IMG/VR virus record: IMGVR_UViG_3300035034_000860
Span: 1 to 30,429 of that record
From: a virus
Reading direction: 5' to 3' (one strand)
DNA: 30,429 nucleotides
This document shows positions 14,491-20,734 of this stretch, in pieces. The first letter of the stretch is position 1; each line of letters begins with the position of its first letter. The notes beneath the pieces are model-generated. The model had not been told where the DNA came from, did no database searches, and saw only the letters and a program-made list of their open reading frames with translations. The position numbers were made by a program, and so were the translations under genes.

Positions 14491-15408
14491 ATGAGTACAG
14501 ATTTAACGACATCGCAAAGATTTACGGGGATGTTAGAGAAGGAGTTTAAAAGTGCAAGTGGTACAGGTCTTGACCTGACTAGTCACGAGAAGAAACTATC
14601 GCAACACTTGTTTGTCGCTTGCGATACAATGCTGAAAACCTTAGAAATGAAGAGAGCTGGAGACTCTCGAAAGCCTGCCTATACTTGGGATAATATTAAT
14701 CTGCAAGCCCTTGTGATGTCTTCAATTTCACATGTGCAAGCTGGACTTGATGCGCTGCTGCCTGCTCACATCTACCTTGTGCCATACATTGAAGGCAAAA
14801 AGTATAAACTAAATCTTCAAATTGGTTATCGTGGGCTTTTGTTTATAGCCCTCAAACATTCACTCGAACCAATCGAGGACATTAGAATTGAGTTGGTTCA
14901 CTCAAAAGATAAATATTCCGTAACTAAAAAAGACAGGAATTCAGACGTTGAGACTTATTCTTTTGAGGTTGCTAATCCTTTCGACAGAGGCGATATCATT
15001 GGAGGTTTCGGCTATATTGTCTATGAAAATAAAAGTCAAAACGTTCTCGTCAACGTTAGCCTGGAGAAGATAAAGAAAATTAGAAAGTCTGCAAAGACTC
15101 AGACCTTTTGGGATAACTGGGAAGAGGAGATGATTTATAAAACGATAGCCCGGCAGACATTGGGGAAGGTAATTCTTGACCCTGACAAAATAAACTCAAA
15201 GGCACTTCAAGAAGCACTTGAAGAGCCAACGGAGATTGAATATGTTGAAGGCAAGGTTCAGACTGTCGAAGTTGAAGCTGAAGAATTCAACGAACCTGTT
15301 GCGATTGAAGAACCAAAAGAGACCAAAGAAGCAAATGAAACCAAGACAAAAAAATCAACGCAAGCCGTTGACAATGGATATGATATGTTCGGAGAACCGA
15401 ACTTCTAA
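14491..15408 (+). CDS. recT: RecT-family single-strand annealing protein
   Basis: The 305-residue protein shows RecT landmarks: NINLQALVMSSISHVQAGLD (about residues 69-88), then KLNLQIGYRGLLFIALKH, and the C-terminal part QTFWDNWEEEMIYKTIARQT. It pairs single strands during recombination and concatemer formation. The tail after about residue 235 is low-complexity and acidic and ends DNGYDMFGEPNF, possibly a protein-protein contact. It begins 9 bases after the SMC-like gene with GGAGGAGAG as RBS, and its stop overlaps the start of the MBL-fold gene. Confidence 0.93.
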   Translation: MSTDLTTSQRFTGMLEKEFKSASGTGLDLTSHEKKLSQHLFVACDTMLKTLEMKRAGDSRKPAYTWDNINLQALVMSSISHVQAGLDALLPAHIYLVPYIEGKKYKLNLQIGYRGLLFIALKHSLEPIEDIRIELVHSKDKYSVTKKDRNSDVETYSFEVANPFDRGDIIGGFGYIVYENKSQNVLVNVSLEKIKKIRKSAKTQTFWDNWEEEMIYKTIARQTLGKVILDPDKINSKALQEALEEPTEIEYVEGKVQTVEVEAEEFNEPVAIEEPKETKEANETKTKKSTQAVDNGYDMFGEPNF

Positions 15409-16133
15409 TGAAAATAAACACTTATTTCAGCGGTTCGTCTGGTAATCTTAGCAAGTTATCAGACGGGCATACTGAAATTTTGTTTGATTGTGGTGTTTCG
15501 ATGTTAAACATCAAAAAAGCCCTCAATTTTGAGCTTACGAGGATAAAGGCAACTCTTATTACTCACGAGCACAAAGACCACTCAAAAGGTGTCAATTCTT
15601 TCGTCGAGAGAGGTATGACGTGTATATCTTCGGCGGGAACATTCGAAGCTCTCGGAATAGATTCACCTTTTGCAATCGGACTAAATAAAAAAGACGATGG
15701 AGAATATCCGAGTATAAACATTGGAACGCTGATTATTAAACCTTTTGCAATAGTTCACGATGCTGTTGAGCCTGTTGGGTTTTTTGTTTACTCGAAAATC
15801 ACGAAAGAGCGTGTTGTTTATCTTACCGATACCGGAGCAATTCCCGTCAGGTTTAATAATCTAAATTACCTGATGATTGAGATAAATTATTCACTTGAAG
15901 AGATTCAAAAAAGGTATCTTGGAGATGAAGTCGTTTTCGCTCTATATAAAAAAGTCAGGCGAACGCATCTTGAAGAGTCGCAAGTACTTGACTATCTTAA
16001 ATCAATTAATCTTGCTTATCTAAAAGAGCTTCACATTCTACATAGAAGTCAAGGAAATTCAGGAGATACAGACGTTTTAAAAAAGAAATTACTCGACATA
16101 ATACCAAGAAAAACGAAGCTTTTTTTAACGTAA
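15408..16133 (+). CDS. Metallo-beta-lactamase-fold hydrolase/nuclease (YycJ-like)
   Basis: The 241-residue protein begins MKINTYFSGSSGNLSKL. It carries the metal-binding THEHKDH motif (H53, H55, D57, H58), H117 and D141 (YLTDTG), as in the YycJ/WalJ branch of MBL-fold exonucleases. The start overlaps the recT stop (TAATG), so synthesis is coupled to RecT. RecT usually needs a 5'-3' exonuclease partner (RecE, YqaJ type); none is present, so this protein is the obvious candidate to supply resection. The fold is clear; the substrate is inferred. Confidence 0.85.
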   Translation: MKINTYFSGSSGNLSKLSDGHTEILFDCGVSMLNIKKALNFELTRIKATLITHEHKDHSKGVNSFVERGMTCISSAGTFEALGIDSPFAIGLNKKDDGEYPSINIGTLIIKPFAIVHDAVEPVGFFVYSKITKERVVYLTDTGAIPVRFNNLNYLMIEINYSLEEIQKRYLGDEVVFALYKKVRRTHLEESQVLDYLKSINLAYLKELHILHRSQGNSGDTDVLKKKLLDIIPRKTKLFLT

Positions 16134-16149
16134 AGAGGGGGGGTATTTA

Positions 16150-16275
16150 ATGACCGAGGATTCGCATTTATTAAAGTATTTAATTAAGTTCATCTGCTCA
16201 AAACATCCTGAAGCAGTGAAAACATTGTTAGAAGAGATTGAACGTTTAAAAACAAATTTAAGGGAGAAACAATGA
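16150..16275 (+). CDS. Small helical protein, 41 residues
   Basis: ATG follows AGAGGGGGGG at about 7 bases and opens MTEDSHLLKYLIKFICSK, ending in a charged helix EEIERLKTNLREKQ. The stop overlaps the ATG of the next small frame (ATGA), which supports translation. No family is recognised. Confidence 0.55.
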   Translation: MTEDSHLLKYLIKFICSKHPEAVKTLLEEIERLKTNLREKQ

Positions 16276-16397
16276 CAGAGAGAAAAAACATTATTAACAT
16301 TAAGGGTATGATTGTTGAAAGATGGTTAAGAGAGAGCGAAGCGATTGAATATACTGAAAAAGACATTTATAATATAAAATCACACTTGATAAATTAA
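16272..16397 (+). CDS. Small protein, 41 residues, perhaps first part of a broken gene
   Basis: Start ATG 16272 follows AAGGGAGAAAC. The product begins MTERKNIINIKGMIVERWL and stops after KDIYNIKSHLIN. A frame one base back continues from about 16379 with ITLDKLKDKIAEIKK, and a third frame from about 16420 continues with LGQNGYEVLRGKRLVVF. This suggests that a longer protein of about 110 residues was interrupted twice. The first 17 bases from 16271 recur exactly at 17727. Confidence 0.45.
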   Translation: MTERKNIINIKGMIVERWLRESEAIEYTEKDIYNIKSHLIN

Positions 16398-16473
16398 AGG
16401 ATAAAATAGCAGAAATTAAGAAACTGAACTTGGACAAAACGGTTACGAGGTTTTGCGAGGTAAACGTTTAGTA

Positions 16474-16617
16474 GTGTTCAAATTAACCGCAAACCCAACA
16501 GATGTTACCGAAATGGATTTCGGTAACATTAAAGCGCCGCAGTTAGCTATATTTGACTTCAGGGCTTTTTTGAACCTGGGTATGCTCATGATTGAAAGTG
16601 AACGAGCCCAATTTTAG
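16474..16617 (+). CDS. Possible 47-residue protein (GTG start)
   Basis: GTG at 16474 opens VFKLTANPTDVTEMDFGN, ending GMLMIESERAQF. The only SD-like sequence (GAGG) is 13 bases upstream, which is weak, and the frame is open further upstream to 16420. It contains the perfect palindrome at 16502-16529. It may be the surviving 3' part of the disrupted gene noted above. Confidence 0.35.
   Translation: MFKLTANPTDVTEMDFGNIKAPQLAIFDFRAFLNLGMLMIESERAQF
16502..16529. promoter_or_regulatory. Perfect 28-bp palindrome
   Basis: The arms ATGTTACCGAAAT and ATTTCGGTAACAT are exact reverse complements separated by GG. A 13-bp perfect dyad is unlikely by chance. It could be an operator, a recombination or resolution site, or a strong mRNA hairpin; there is no T-tract for termination. 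Confidence 0.7.
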
Positions 16618-16626
16618 GAGGAGAAA

Positions 16627-17001
16627 GTGATAAAGAGAAGAGATTTAGATGGATTATCCATATTTAGAGAGTTGGCAATGTTGGTTAGACCGCGCAACAG
16701 CATTGAGGGCTGGGAAGGGATGCTTGAGAGGATAGCCGAATTTGGTGTCTGTTGTGAAATTGATGGTAAATTCATTACGGTAAGAATGGCTCTGGGATCA
16801 CGTTACCATATAGAAAGAATACCATTAGATATTTATGATAATAAATCTATTTTTATAGTAGCGTTTCCAGGAGCGAGCAGAAGATTGTTTGATATTATGT
16901 ATAGGATTGCACCAGCAGATGAGTGGTTTAACATCGAACCTGAAATGTCGAAGCTGATTAACGCCGAGCGAAAGAGACAGAATGGAATTAACTCCAGATG
17001 A
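16627..17001 (+). CDS. Hypothetical protein, 124 residues
   Basis: A GTG start lies 4 bases after AGGAGGAGA. The product begins MIKRRDLDGLSIFRELAMLV and contains EGWEGMLERIAEFGVCCEID, a beta segment with GKFITVRMALGSRYHIERI, and a helical C-terminal part with RRLFDIMYRIAPADEWF. The mixed alpha/beta composition suggests a small folded domain. No family is recognised. It opens a run of small genes of unknown role downstream of the recombination genes. Confidence 0.75.
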   Translation: MIKRRDLDGLSIFRELAMLVRPRNSIEGWEGMLERIAEFGVCCEIDGKFITVRMALGSRYHIERIPLDIYDNKSIFIVAFPGASRRLFDIMYRIAPADEWFNIEPEMSKLINAERKRQNGINSR

Positions 17002-17012
17002 GGAGGAATAAA

Positions 17013-17489
17013 GTGGAACAATATGAATTAAACTTCACTATTTATGAAGGAGAGAGCTTCGACATTTCAATTAAAGTTTGGATAAAAGACGGTAGTAGCT
17101 GTAATCAGATATATGAGATTATCGATAACATCACTTGTGAGGCAGAGGTGATTACCCTCTATCCGAGAGAGGTAATTAACTGTATTGATTTAGCAAATCA
17201 GCCTATTAAATTCATTGAGACGCTGATTAACGAATATTGTAAGGTCAACATTATCGAGAAGGAAATAACTGAAGCTGAATTTATTAAGAACAAAATGTTT
17301 ATGGAGGCAAAGATAGAAGGCTTTCCATTTCCTTCAGACTTCGTATCAAGAAAGCTTGAAATCTTTCTAAAGAATAGTCTGGGTAAAGGTAAAACAGAAG
17401 AAATCGTAGAATTATGGAACTATACTACGTCTCCAGCAAATCCAGCAAAAGGGATAACCAACGGGTTTTATTTATCTAAACCAATATGA
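17013..17489 (+). CDS. Hypothetical protein, 158 residues
   Basis: The start is placed at GTG 17013 (MEQYELNFTIYEGES) because AGGAGG lies 6 bases upstream; the ATG at 16998 comes before this site. The protein has a beta-rich N-terminal half (FDISIKVWIKDGSSC), a helical middle with FIETLINEYCKVNIIEKE, and a C-terminal segment FVSRKLEIFLKNSLGKGK. No family is recognised. Confidence 0.72.
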   Translation: MEQYELNFTIYEGESFDISIKVWIKDGSSCNQIYEIIDNITCEAEVITLYPREVINCIDLANQPIKFIETLINEYCKVNIIEKEITEAEFIKNKMFMEAKIEGFPFPSDFVSRKLEIFLKNSLGKGKTEEIVELWNYTTSPANPAKGITNGFYLSKPI

Positions 17490-17501
17490 GAGGAGAAATA
17501 A

Positions 17502-17711
17502 ATGACAAGGAAAGAGATTGAGAAGATATTGCTTACTGGAGGAGAGGTTGCAATCTACAGAGTTATGATCAGGCAGAGAAATGATACTGATGATGTAGTT
17601 GAGGGCTTTCGGTATGCCCTTGATTTTTACAGGTTTAACATAAAATATGAGACGCATTATTTTGCTACGTTAAACAAATTGTTAGATGAATTAGGGGATT
17701 TATCCCTATGA
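17502..17711 (+). CDS. Hypothetical protein, 69 residues
   Basis: ATG follows GAGGAGAAATAA. The sequence MTRKEIEKILLTGGEVAIYR, then GFRYALDFYRFNIKYETHYF, then a leucine-rich C-terminal helix (LNKLLDELGDL), is compact and mostly helical. No family is recognised. It lies 12 bases after the previous gene in the same unit. Confidence 0.7.
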   Translation: MTRKEIEKILLTGGEVAIYRVMIRQRNDTDDVVEGFRYALDFYRFNIKYETHYFATLNKLLDELGDLSL

Positions 17712-17727
17712 GCAAATGGAGGAATAA

Positions 17728-17850
17728 ATGACAGAGAGAAAAATAAACTTTTTAAATACAATTAGATCGATATTTGAAATGTTTTTATTAGCGTTGTCGG
17801 CGTCGTTGGTGCTAACGATAATCATCCAGATTATTTTAATCTATATTTAG
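17728..17850 (+). CDS. Small single-pass membrane protein, 40 residues
   Basis: ATG lies 5 bases after GGAGG and opens MTERKINFLNTIRSIFEMF, followed by about 20 hydrophobic residues (LLALSASLVLTIIIQIILIY) up to the stop. This is a clear transmembrane helix with a positively charged N-terminal side. Its first 5 codons match exactly those of the small gene at 16272. Early small membrane peptides in phages often act on the host envelope, for example in superinfection exclusion, but that is only a possibility here. Confidence 0.65.
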   Translation: MTERKINFLNTIRSIFEMFLLALSASLVLTIIIQIILIYI

Positions 17851-17860
17851 GGAGAATAAG

Positions 17861-18202
17861 ATGTATAATCAAGAAGGGTTCAAAGATGAAATAAAAAGAT
17901 GTGGTGACGAAATCTACAACGATGCAATTAACAAATTAATGGTGGCAACCTGTCCGATAGAGATTATCCTTGAAGGTAAAATAGTAAACGGTTTGAGTCC
18001 GAGCGTTTGTCAGGAAGTCGGGATAGGATACAACGAGCAGCTTTTTATTGAAATAAGTTGGTTCACTGTTTTTGAAGGGGATTATGTTTACGAAGCTAAA
18101 GCACAAATTAACGGCAAAAATGTTTGGGAAGGCAAGGTCAAGAACTGGGAACTTCCAACGCTGCTACAAAAATCTTGTGGCATATTATTGTCAGGCAGAT
18201 GA
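17861..18202 (+). CDS. Hypothetical protein, 113 residues
   Basis: ATG follows AGGGAGAATAAG. The product begins MYNQEGFKDEIKRCGDEIYN and contains PIEIILEGKIVNGLSPSVCQ and a beta segment QLFIEISWFTVFEGDYVYEA. The helical N-terminus followed by a beta sheet resembles a small globular domain, but no family is recognised. Its stop overlaps the start of the nuclease gene (ATGA), so the two are translationally coupled and may work together. Confidence 0.72.
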   Translation: MYNQEGFKDEIKRCGDEIYNDAINKLMVATCPIEIILEGKIVNGLSPSVCQEVGIGYNEQLFIEISWFTVFEGDYVYEAKAQINGKNVWEGKVKNWELPTLLQKSCGILLSGR

Positions 18203-18582
18203 AGATTCCAGAGAGCAGGTTCAGGTCTAAAACTGAAGCGGCCTACAATACAATTCTTTTTTACTTGAAAGCAAGAGGAGAGATTGAAGGTTACGAGTAC
18301 GAACCCAAACCGCCCAAGATACTTCATTCTATGGGTAGAGGACGCACATATCAGCCTGATTTCCTTGTTTATTATAAAGGTAGTTGTCGAGTGTATGTCG
18401 AGATTAAGGGTGGTTATATAAGGGAAGACGCTCAATTAAAGTTCGAGTGGGCAGCTTCAAAATACATTAATGAAGAGTTCCAGATGATTCAATTTAAAAA
18501 TGGTGTCTGGACACTGATAAGGCACTATAAAAACGGGGTTAGTGTCTTAGTTAAAAAAAAGAGAAAAGGGATCAAAAAATGA
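18199..18582 (+). CDS. PD-(D/E)XK nuclease (DUF1064-like)
   Basis: The start is at ATG 18199 (MKIPESRFRSKTEAAYN), overlapping the previous stop, giving 127 residues. The pattern S-K-T-E (E13), then TYQPDFLVYY (D54) and VYVEIKGGY (E68, K70) is the PD-(D/E)XK core. DUF1064 phage proteins of this size are similar. A role as Holliday-junction or branched-DNA nuclease would suit the recombination-dependent genome, but DNA repair or host DNA degradation are also possible. The active-site residues look complete. Confidence 0.8.
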   Translation: MKIPESRFRSKTEAAYNTILFYLKARGEIEGYEYEPKPPKILHSMGRGRTYQPDFLVYYKGSCRVYVEIKGGYIREDAQLKFEWAASKYINEEFQMIQFKNGVWTLIRHYKNGVSVLVKKKRKGIKK

Positions 18583-18848
18583 TTGAGAAGAATATGGAAA
18601 AGAGAATGATTAATGATTTTAGAGAAGGTTTGAAACTTGTTATTGACGAGTTTCTGTCTGAGCTTGAAGTCAAGTATCTTGGTTCTAAGTATAATTACAC
18701 ATATAAACAAGCTGCGGAGTTTTTACAAATGCCAATCGCTTGCGTGTATCGGATGGCTAACAGGGGAGAGCTTAAATCATTTGGATTTCATAGGTCAAGA
18801 CGGTTTAGCGAAGAAGATTTGAAAGATTATTTAAATAAAGCAAGATAA
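18579..18848 (+). CDS. Second helix-turn-helix protein (HTH_17), end of early unit
   Basis: The 89-residue protein has an N-terminal helix and then the HTH_17 pattern YTYKQAAEFLQMPIACVYRM, followed by ANRGELKSFGFHRSRRF and EEDLKDYLNK. Related in fold to the protein at 10817, it is excisionase-like, but no recombinase is present. It overlaps the nuclease stop (ATGA). Being last in the early unit, it could switch on the late unit or repress early transcription. That function is inference. Confidence 0.85.
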   Translation: MIEKNMEKRMINDFREGLKLVIDEFLSELEVKYLGSKYNYTYKQAAEFLQMPIACVYRMANRGELKSFGFHRSRRFSEEDLKDYLNKAR

Positions 18849-18857
18849 AAAAGGGAG

Positions 18858-18883
18858 GAAGGGAGCAATGAAACGCTCCCTTC
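18858..18883. terminator. Convergent terminator hairpin
   Basis: GAAGGGAGC and GCTCCCTTC form a perfect 9-bp stem with an 8-base loop between the two converging units. On the minus strand it is followed after CTCCC by TTTTTT, so it best serves the late unit that ends with lysozyme. It may also end the early unit. Confidence 0.75.
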
Positions 18884-18903
18884 TGACTTCTAGAGGAGAA
18901 GTA

Positions 18904-19311
18904 CTAAATGTCTTTTATTATTTTAGCTAATTCCTCAGCACGATAACCTACTTGAACTGCCCAACGAGAATTTAACATCTCTTCAGCAGCTTTAGTATAG
19001 TCACCGTTTTCTATATATATTAATGTCTTTTTAAATCCTAATAATCCAGGCAAGCCCAAATTAACTGCCATATTAATCAACACACCCTGAACCTTACCCG
19101 GTAATCTGTTCCAAGAAGATAAACTTTTCTTCAGTCCTTCTTCAGCGTTTCTGATGTCGTTGTATAGTAGGATACTTGCTTCTTCAATGCTAATACCTCT
19201 ATCTTCTAAGTTTCTACCCCAACCAATCGTCAGCTTACCTGATGTGCAGCGATAAGGCTTCAATTTAAGCCCTTCGTGACGCTTTAACTGTGCTTTAGAT
19301 ACGTTATCCAT
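18904..19311 (-). CDS. Endolysin: T4-type lysozyme (GH24 muramidase)
   Basis: The 135-residue protein is N-acetylmuramidase-like: LKRHEGLKLKPYRCTSGKLT, then IGWGRNLEDRGIS and the helical lobe. The catalytic triad has the known E-8aa-C-5aa-T form: E13, C22, T28, with cysteine in place of the aspartate of T4. There is no signal peptide or SAR segment, so release across the membrane needs a holin, and the adjacent membrane proteins supply candidates. It is the last gene of the late unit. A single lysozyme domain without a cell-wall-binding domain is usual for Gram-negative-type envelopes. Confidence 0.93.
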   Translation of the reverse strand: MDNVSKAQLKRHEGLKLKPYRCTSGKLTIGWGRNLEDRGISIEEASILLYNDIRNAEEGLKKSLSSWNRLPGKVQGVLINMAVNLGLPGLLGFKKTLIYIENGDYTKAAEEMLNSRWAVQVGYRAEELAKIIKDI

Positions 19312-19583
19312 TATTTTGCTTTCCTGATGAGATACTCAATATTCTTGTCGATTTTGCCAATGGTCTTCTCAATACCGTTTATTTGGATTACGATTTCTCT
19401 TATCTTCGCTTCTGACTCAGATTGCCTGGCCCGAAGTTCAGGTAGTGCCTTTTTTTCTATTTCTATAATGCTTTCATTTAACGCGCAGATTTTGTTGGTT
19501 GCTTGCGTGAAATAAATAAAGGTAAGTATCGCTGTAATTCCCAAGATGAGCTGAATTGTTTTTAGTATTCCGTCAAATTTCAT
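19311..19583 (-). CDS. Membrane-anchored coiled-coil protein (spanin- or antiholin-like)
   Basis: The 90-residue protein has one N-terminal transmembrane segment (about residues 7-25, IQLILGITAILTFIYFTQ). A long charged helix follows from about residue 33 to the end (IIEIEKKALPELRARQSESE and onward). This shape suits an inner-membrane spanin (Rz-like) or a one-pass holin/antiholin. It overlaps the lysozyme gene by 1 base. No overlapping outer lipoprotein (Rz1) with a lipobox is visible inside it. Confidence 0.6.
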   Translation of the reverse strand: MKFDGILKTIQLILGITAILTFIYFTQATNKICALNESIIEIEKKALPELRARQSESEAKIREIVIQINGIEKTIGKIDKNIEYLIRKAK

Positions 19584-19588
19584 CTCGG

Positions 19589-19936
19589 TTACCTGAATAT
19601 TTTAGAAAAACCTTTTTTTATCGCAGGCTGTCCGAATCTTTTAAATACAAATTCGATAGCATTAGATAAGCCGCCAAACTTCTTACTTACCTGTTCTTTC
19701 TGTTTTTCGTCTAAGTGTTTGTCTAACTCTTGCATTACCTGACTTTTTTTGATGACTCCCGACTCTCCCGTTTGTTCTGCCTTCAAAATAAGCGAGATAA
19801 TCAAGGAAATTATCGGTAGTATCTTCTTGTAATCAATATTCTTCTTTACTAACAATCCGATTAACACGGCTAAAATTGAAGATATTGCTATTTGCGTTTC
19901 AGTATTGCCTAAGATTGCTTGAATAATATTTATCAT
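19589..19936 (-). CDS. Holin candidate
   Basis: The 115-residue protein has two hydrophobic segments near the N-terminus (about residues 14-30, TQIAISSILAVLIGLLV, and 38-52, KILPIISLIISLILK). A charged helical C-terminus follows with KSQVMQELDKHLDEKQKEQ and ends in basic residues. Two transmembrane helices and a basic tail just upstream of a lysozyme fit a holin, the pore that lets the endolysin reach the wall. The neighbours 19311-19583 and 19951-20238 are alternatives. Confidence 0.6.
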   Translation of the reverse strand: MINIIQAILGNTETQIAISSILAVLIGLLVKKNIDYKKILPIISLIISLILKAEQTGESGVIKKSQVMQELDKHLDEKQKEQVSKKFGGLSNAIEFVFKRFGQPAIKKGFSKIFR

Positions 19937-19950
19937 CTTTCTCTCCTTGT

Positions 19951-20238
19951 TTATCTGTGATTAAGATATTGTATAAACCAAAATGTTGCGTTAAAACAGA
20001 TGAACCCTGCCAAAAAGTCAACAATGCTGTCAATCAAATTATAGCCGCTTATCCAATTGTGTGTTGATATGTAACGCTTTAGCTGATTAACCTCCCAAAT
20101 AGCGAAGATAAGCCCAACTGCCAAAACGGTAAAAGCAATCAATGATGCAGTATTCATCACGATAAGTCCTACCAATCCAACAATTGCCCCGACCCCTGCG
20201 TGCTTCCAAGTGTTCGTTAATTTAATTTTCATAATCAT
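19951..20238 (-). CDS. Membrane protein with about three transmembrane helices
   Basis: The 95-residue protein has hydrophobic stretches at about residues 14-29 (AGVGAIVGLVGLIVMN), 31-48 (ASLIAFTVLAVGLIFAIW) and 68-88 (IDSIVDFLAGFICFNATFWF). The start is ATG 20238 or the ATG 6 bases later, both overlapping the previous gene end. Located in the lysis cassette, it may be a second holin or an antiholin. Confidence 0.6.
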   Translation of the reverse strand: MIMKIKLTNTWKHAGVGAIVGLVGLIVMNTASLIAFTVLAVGLIFAIWEVNQLKRYISTHNWISGYNLIDSIVDFLAGFICFNATFWFIQYLNHR

Positions 20239-20734
20239 CTTCTAAATAATACTTGTCTAAAGAATCTATTAGCTTAGCATAGCTTAACCTCATATCTAAC
20301 TTAAGAACCTCTTCTCTACTGTTTATCCACTCCTTTAGCTCGTCTTTATCACTAAAAGCTCTATACTGGAGTTCTACGGGCAGTTCATAACTTTCTGGAC
20401 ACGTTACATTGAGTCTTACGGTTGAATCATAGACAGGTGCTTTAATTAACTCGCCTTCTTCGGTATATTCTCCAGCTTCTATCTCAATTTGGCTTAATCT
20501 GATAAAATCTAACCTTAATCCGTTAATGTGTTCGTAATTAGTATTAACGTAGCTACCTATTATATAATCAAGGTGTTCTTCTTTATTTTCTTCAGTTACT
20601 TCAATTTTCTTAACAAGCTTGAGTTCTCCATTAGACATTACGAGCCTTGCTACATAATTATCTCCATTAAATCCGTTAAATGTCCTTCCAATGATTGCGA
20701 TTGCTTCTTCAATATTATTAAAGCTACACTGCAC
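20222..20734 (-). CDS. Hypothetical protein between tail fibre and lysis genes
   Basis: The 170-residue soluble protein has a GTG start with GGAGG 6 bases upstream. The N-terminal part is FNNIEEAIAIIGRTFNGFNG, the middle is beta-rich (STVRLNVTCPESYELPVEL), and the C-terminal part is a long acidic helix ending DKYYLEDDYEN. It overlaps the fibre gene by 11 bases. It may be a fibre chaperone or minor tail protein. No family is recognised. Confidence 0.65.
   Translation of the reverse strand: MQCSFNNIEEAIAIIGRTFNGFNGDNYVARLVMSNGELKLVKKIEVTEENKEEHLDYIIGSYVNTNYEHINGLRLDFIRLSQIEIEAGEYTEEGELIKAPVYDSTVRLNVTCPESYELPVELQYRAFSDKDELKEWINSREEVLKLDMRLSYAKLIDSLDKYYLEDDYEN

Larger units (their letters stand above)
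16272..16617 (+). pseudogene. Possible frameshifted gene spanning three frames
   Basis: Three consecutive reading frames (start at 16272; about 16379-16467; about 16420-16617) together would give one continuous protein of ordinary composition if two one-base changes were made. The last part, with QNGYEVLRGKRLVVFKL, TEMDFGNIKAPQLAIFDF and LNLGMLMIE, has good protein-like composition but no strong start of its own. Alternatives are sequencing indels in A-rich runs or two separate tiny genes. Confidence 0.35.

Noticed and set aside
15310-15408. RecT C-terminal tail as an SSB-type DDDIPF peptide
   Set aside because: The tail DNGYDMFGEPNF is acidic and ends in F but lacks the consecutive acidic residues and I/L-P-F end.
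19311-19583. An Rz1-like lipoprotein nested in the coiled-coil gene
   Set aside because: No alternative frame with a signal peptide and a lipobox cysteine could be made out.
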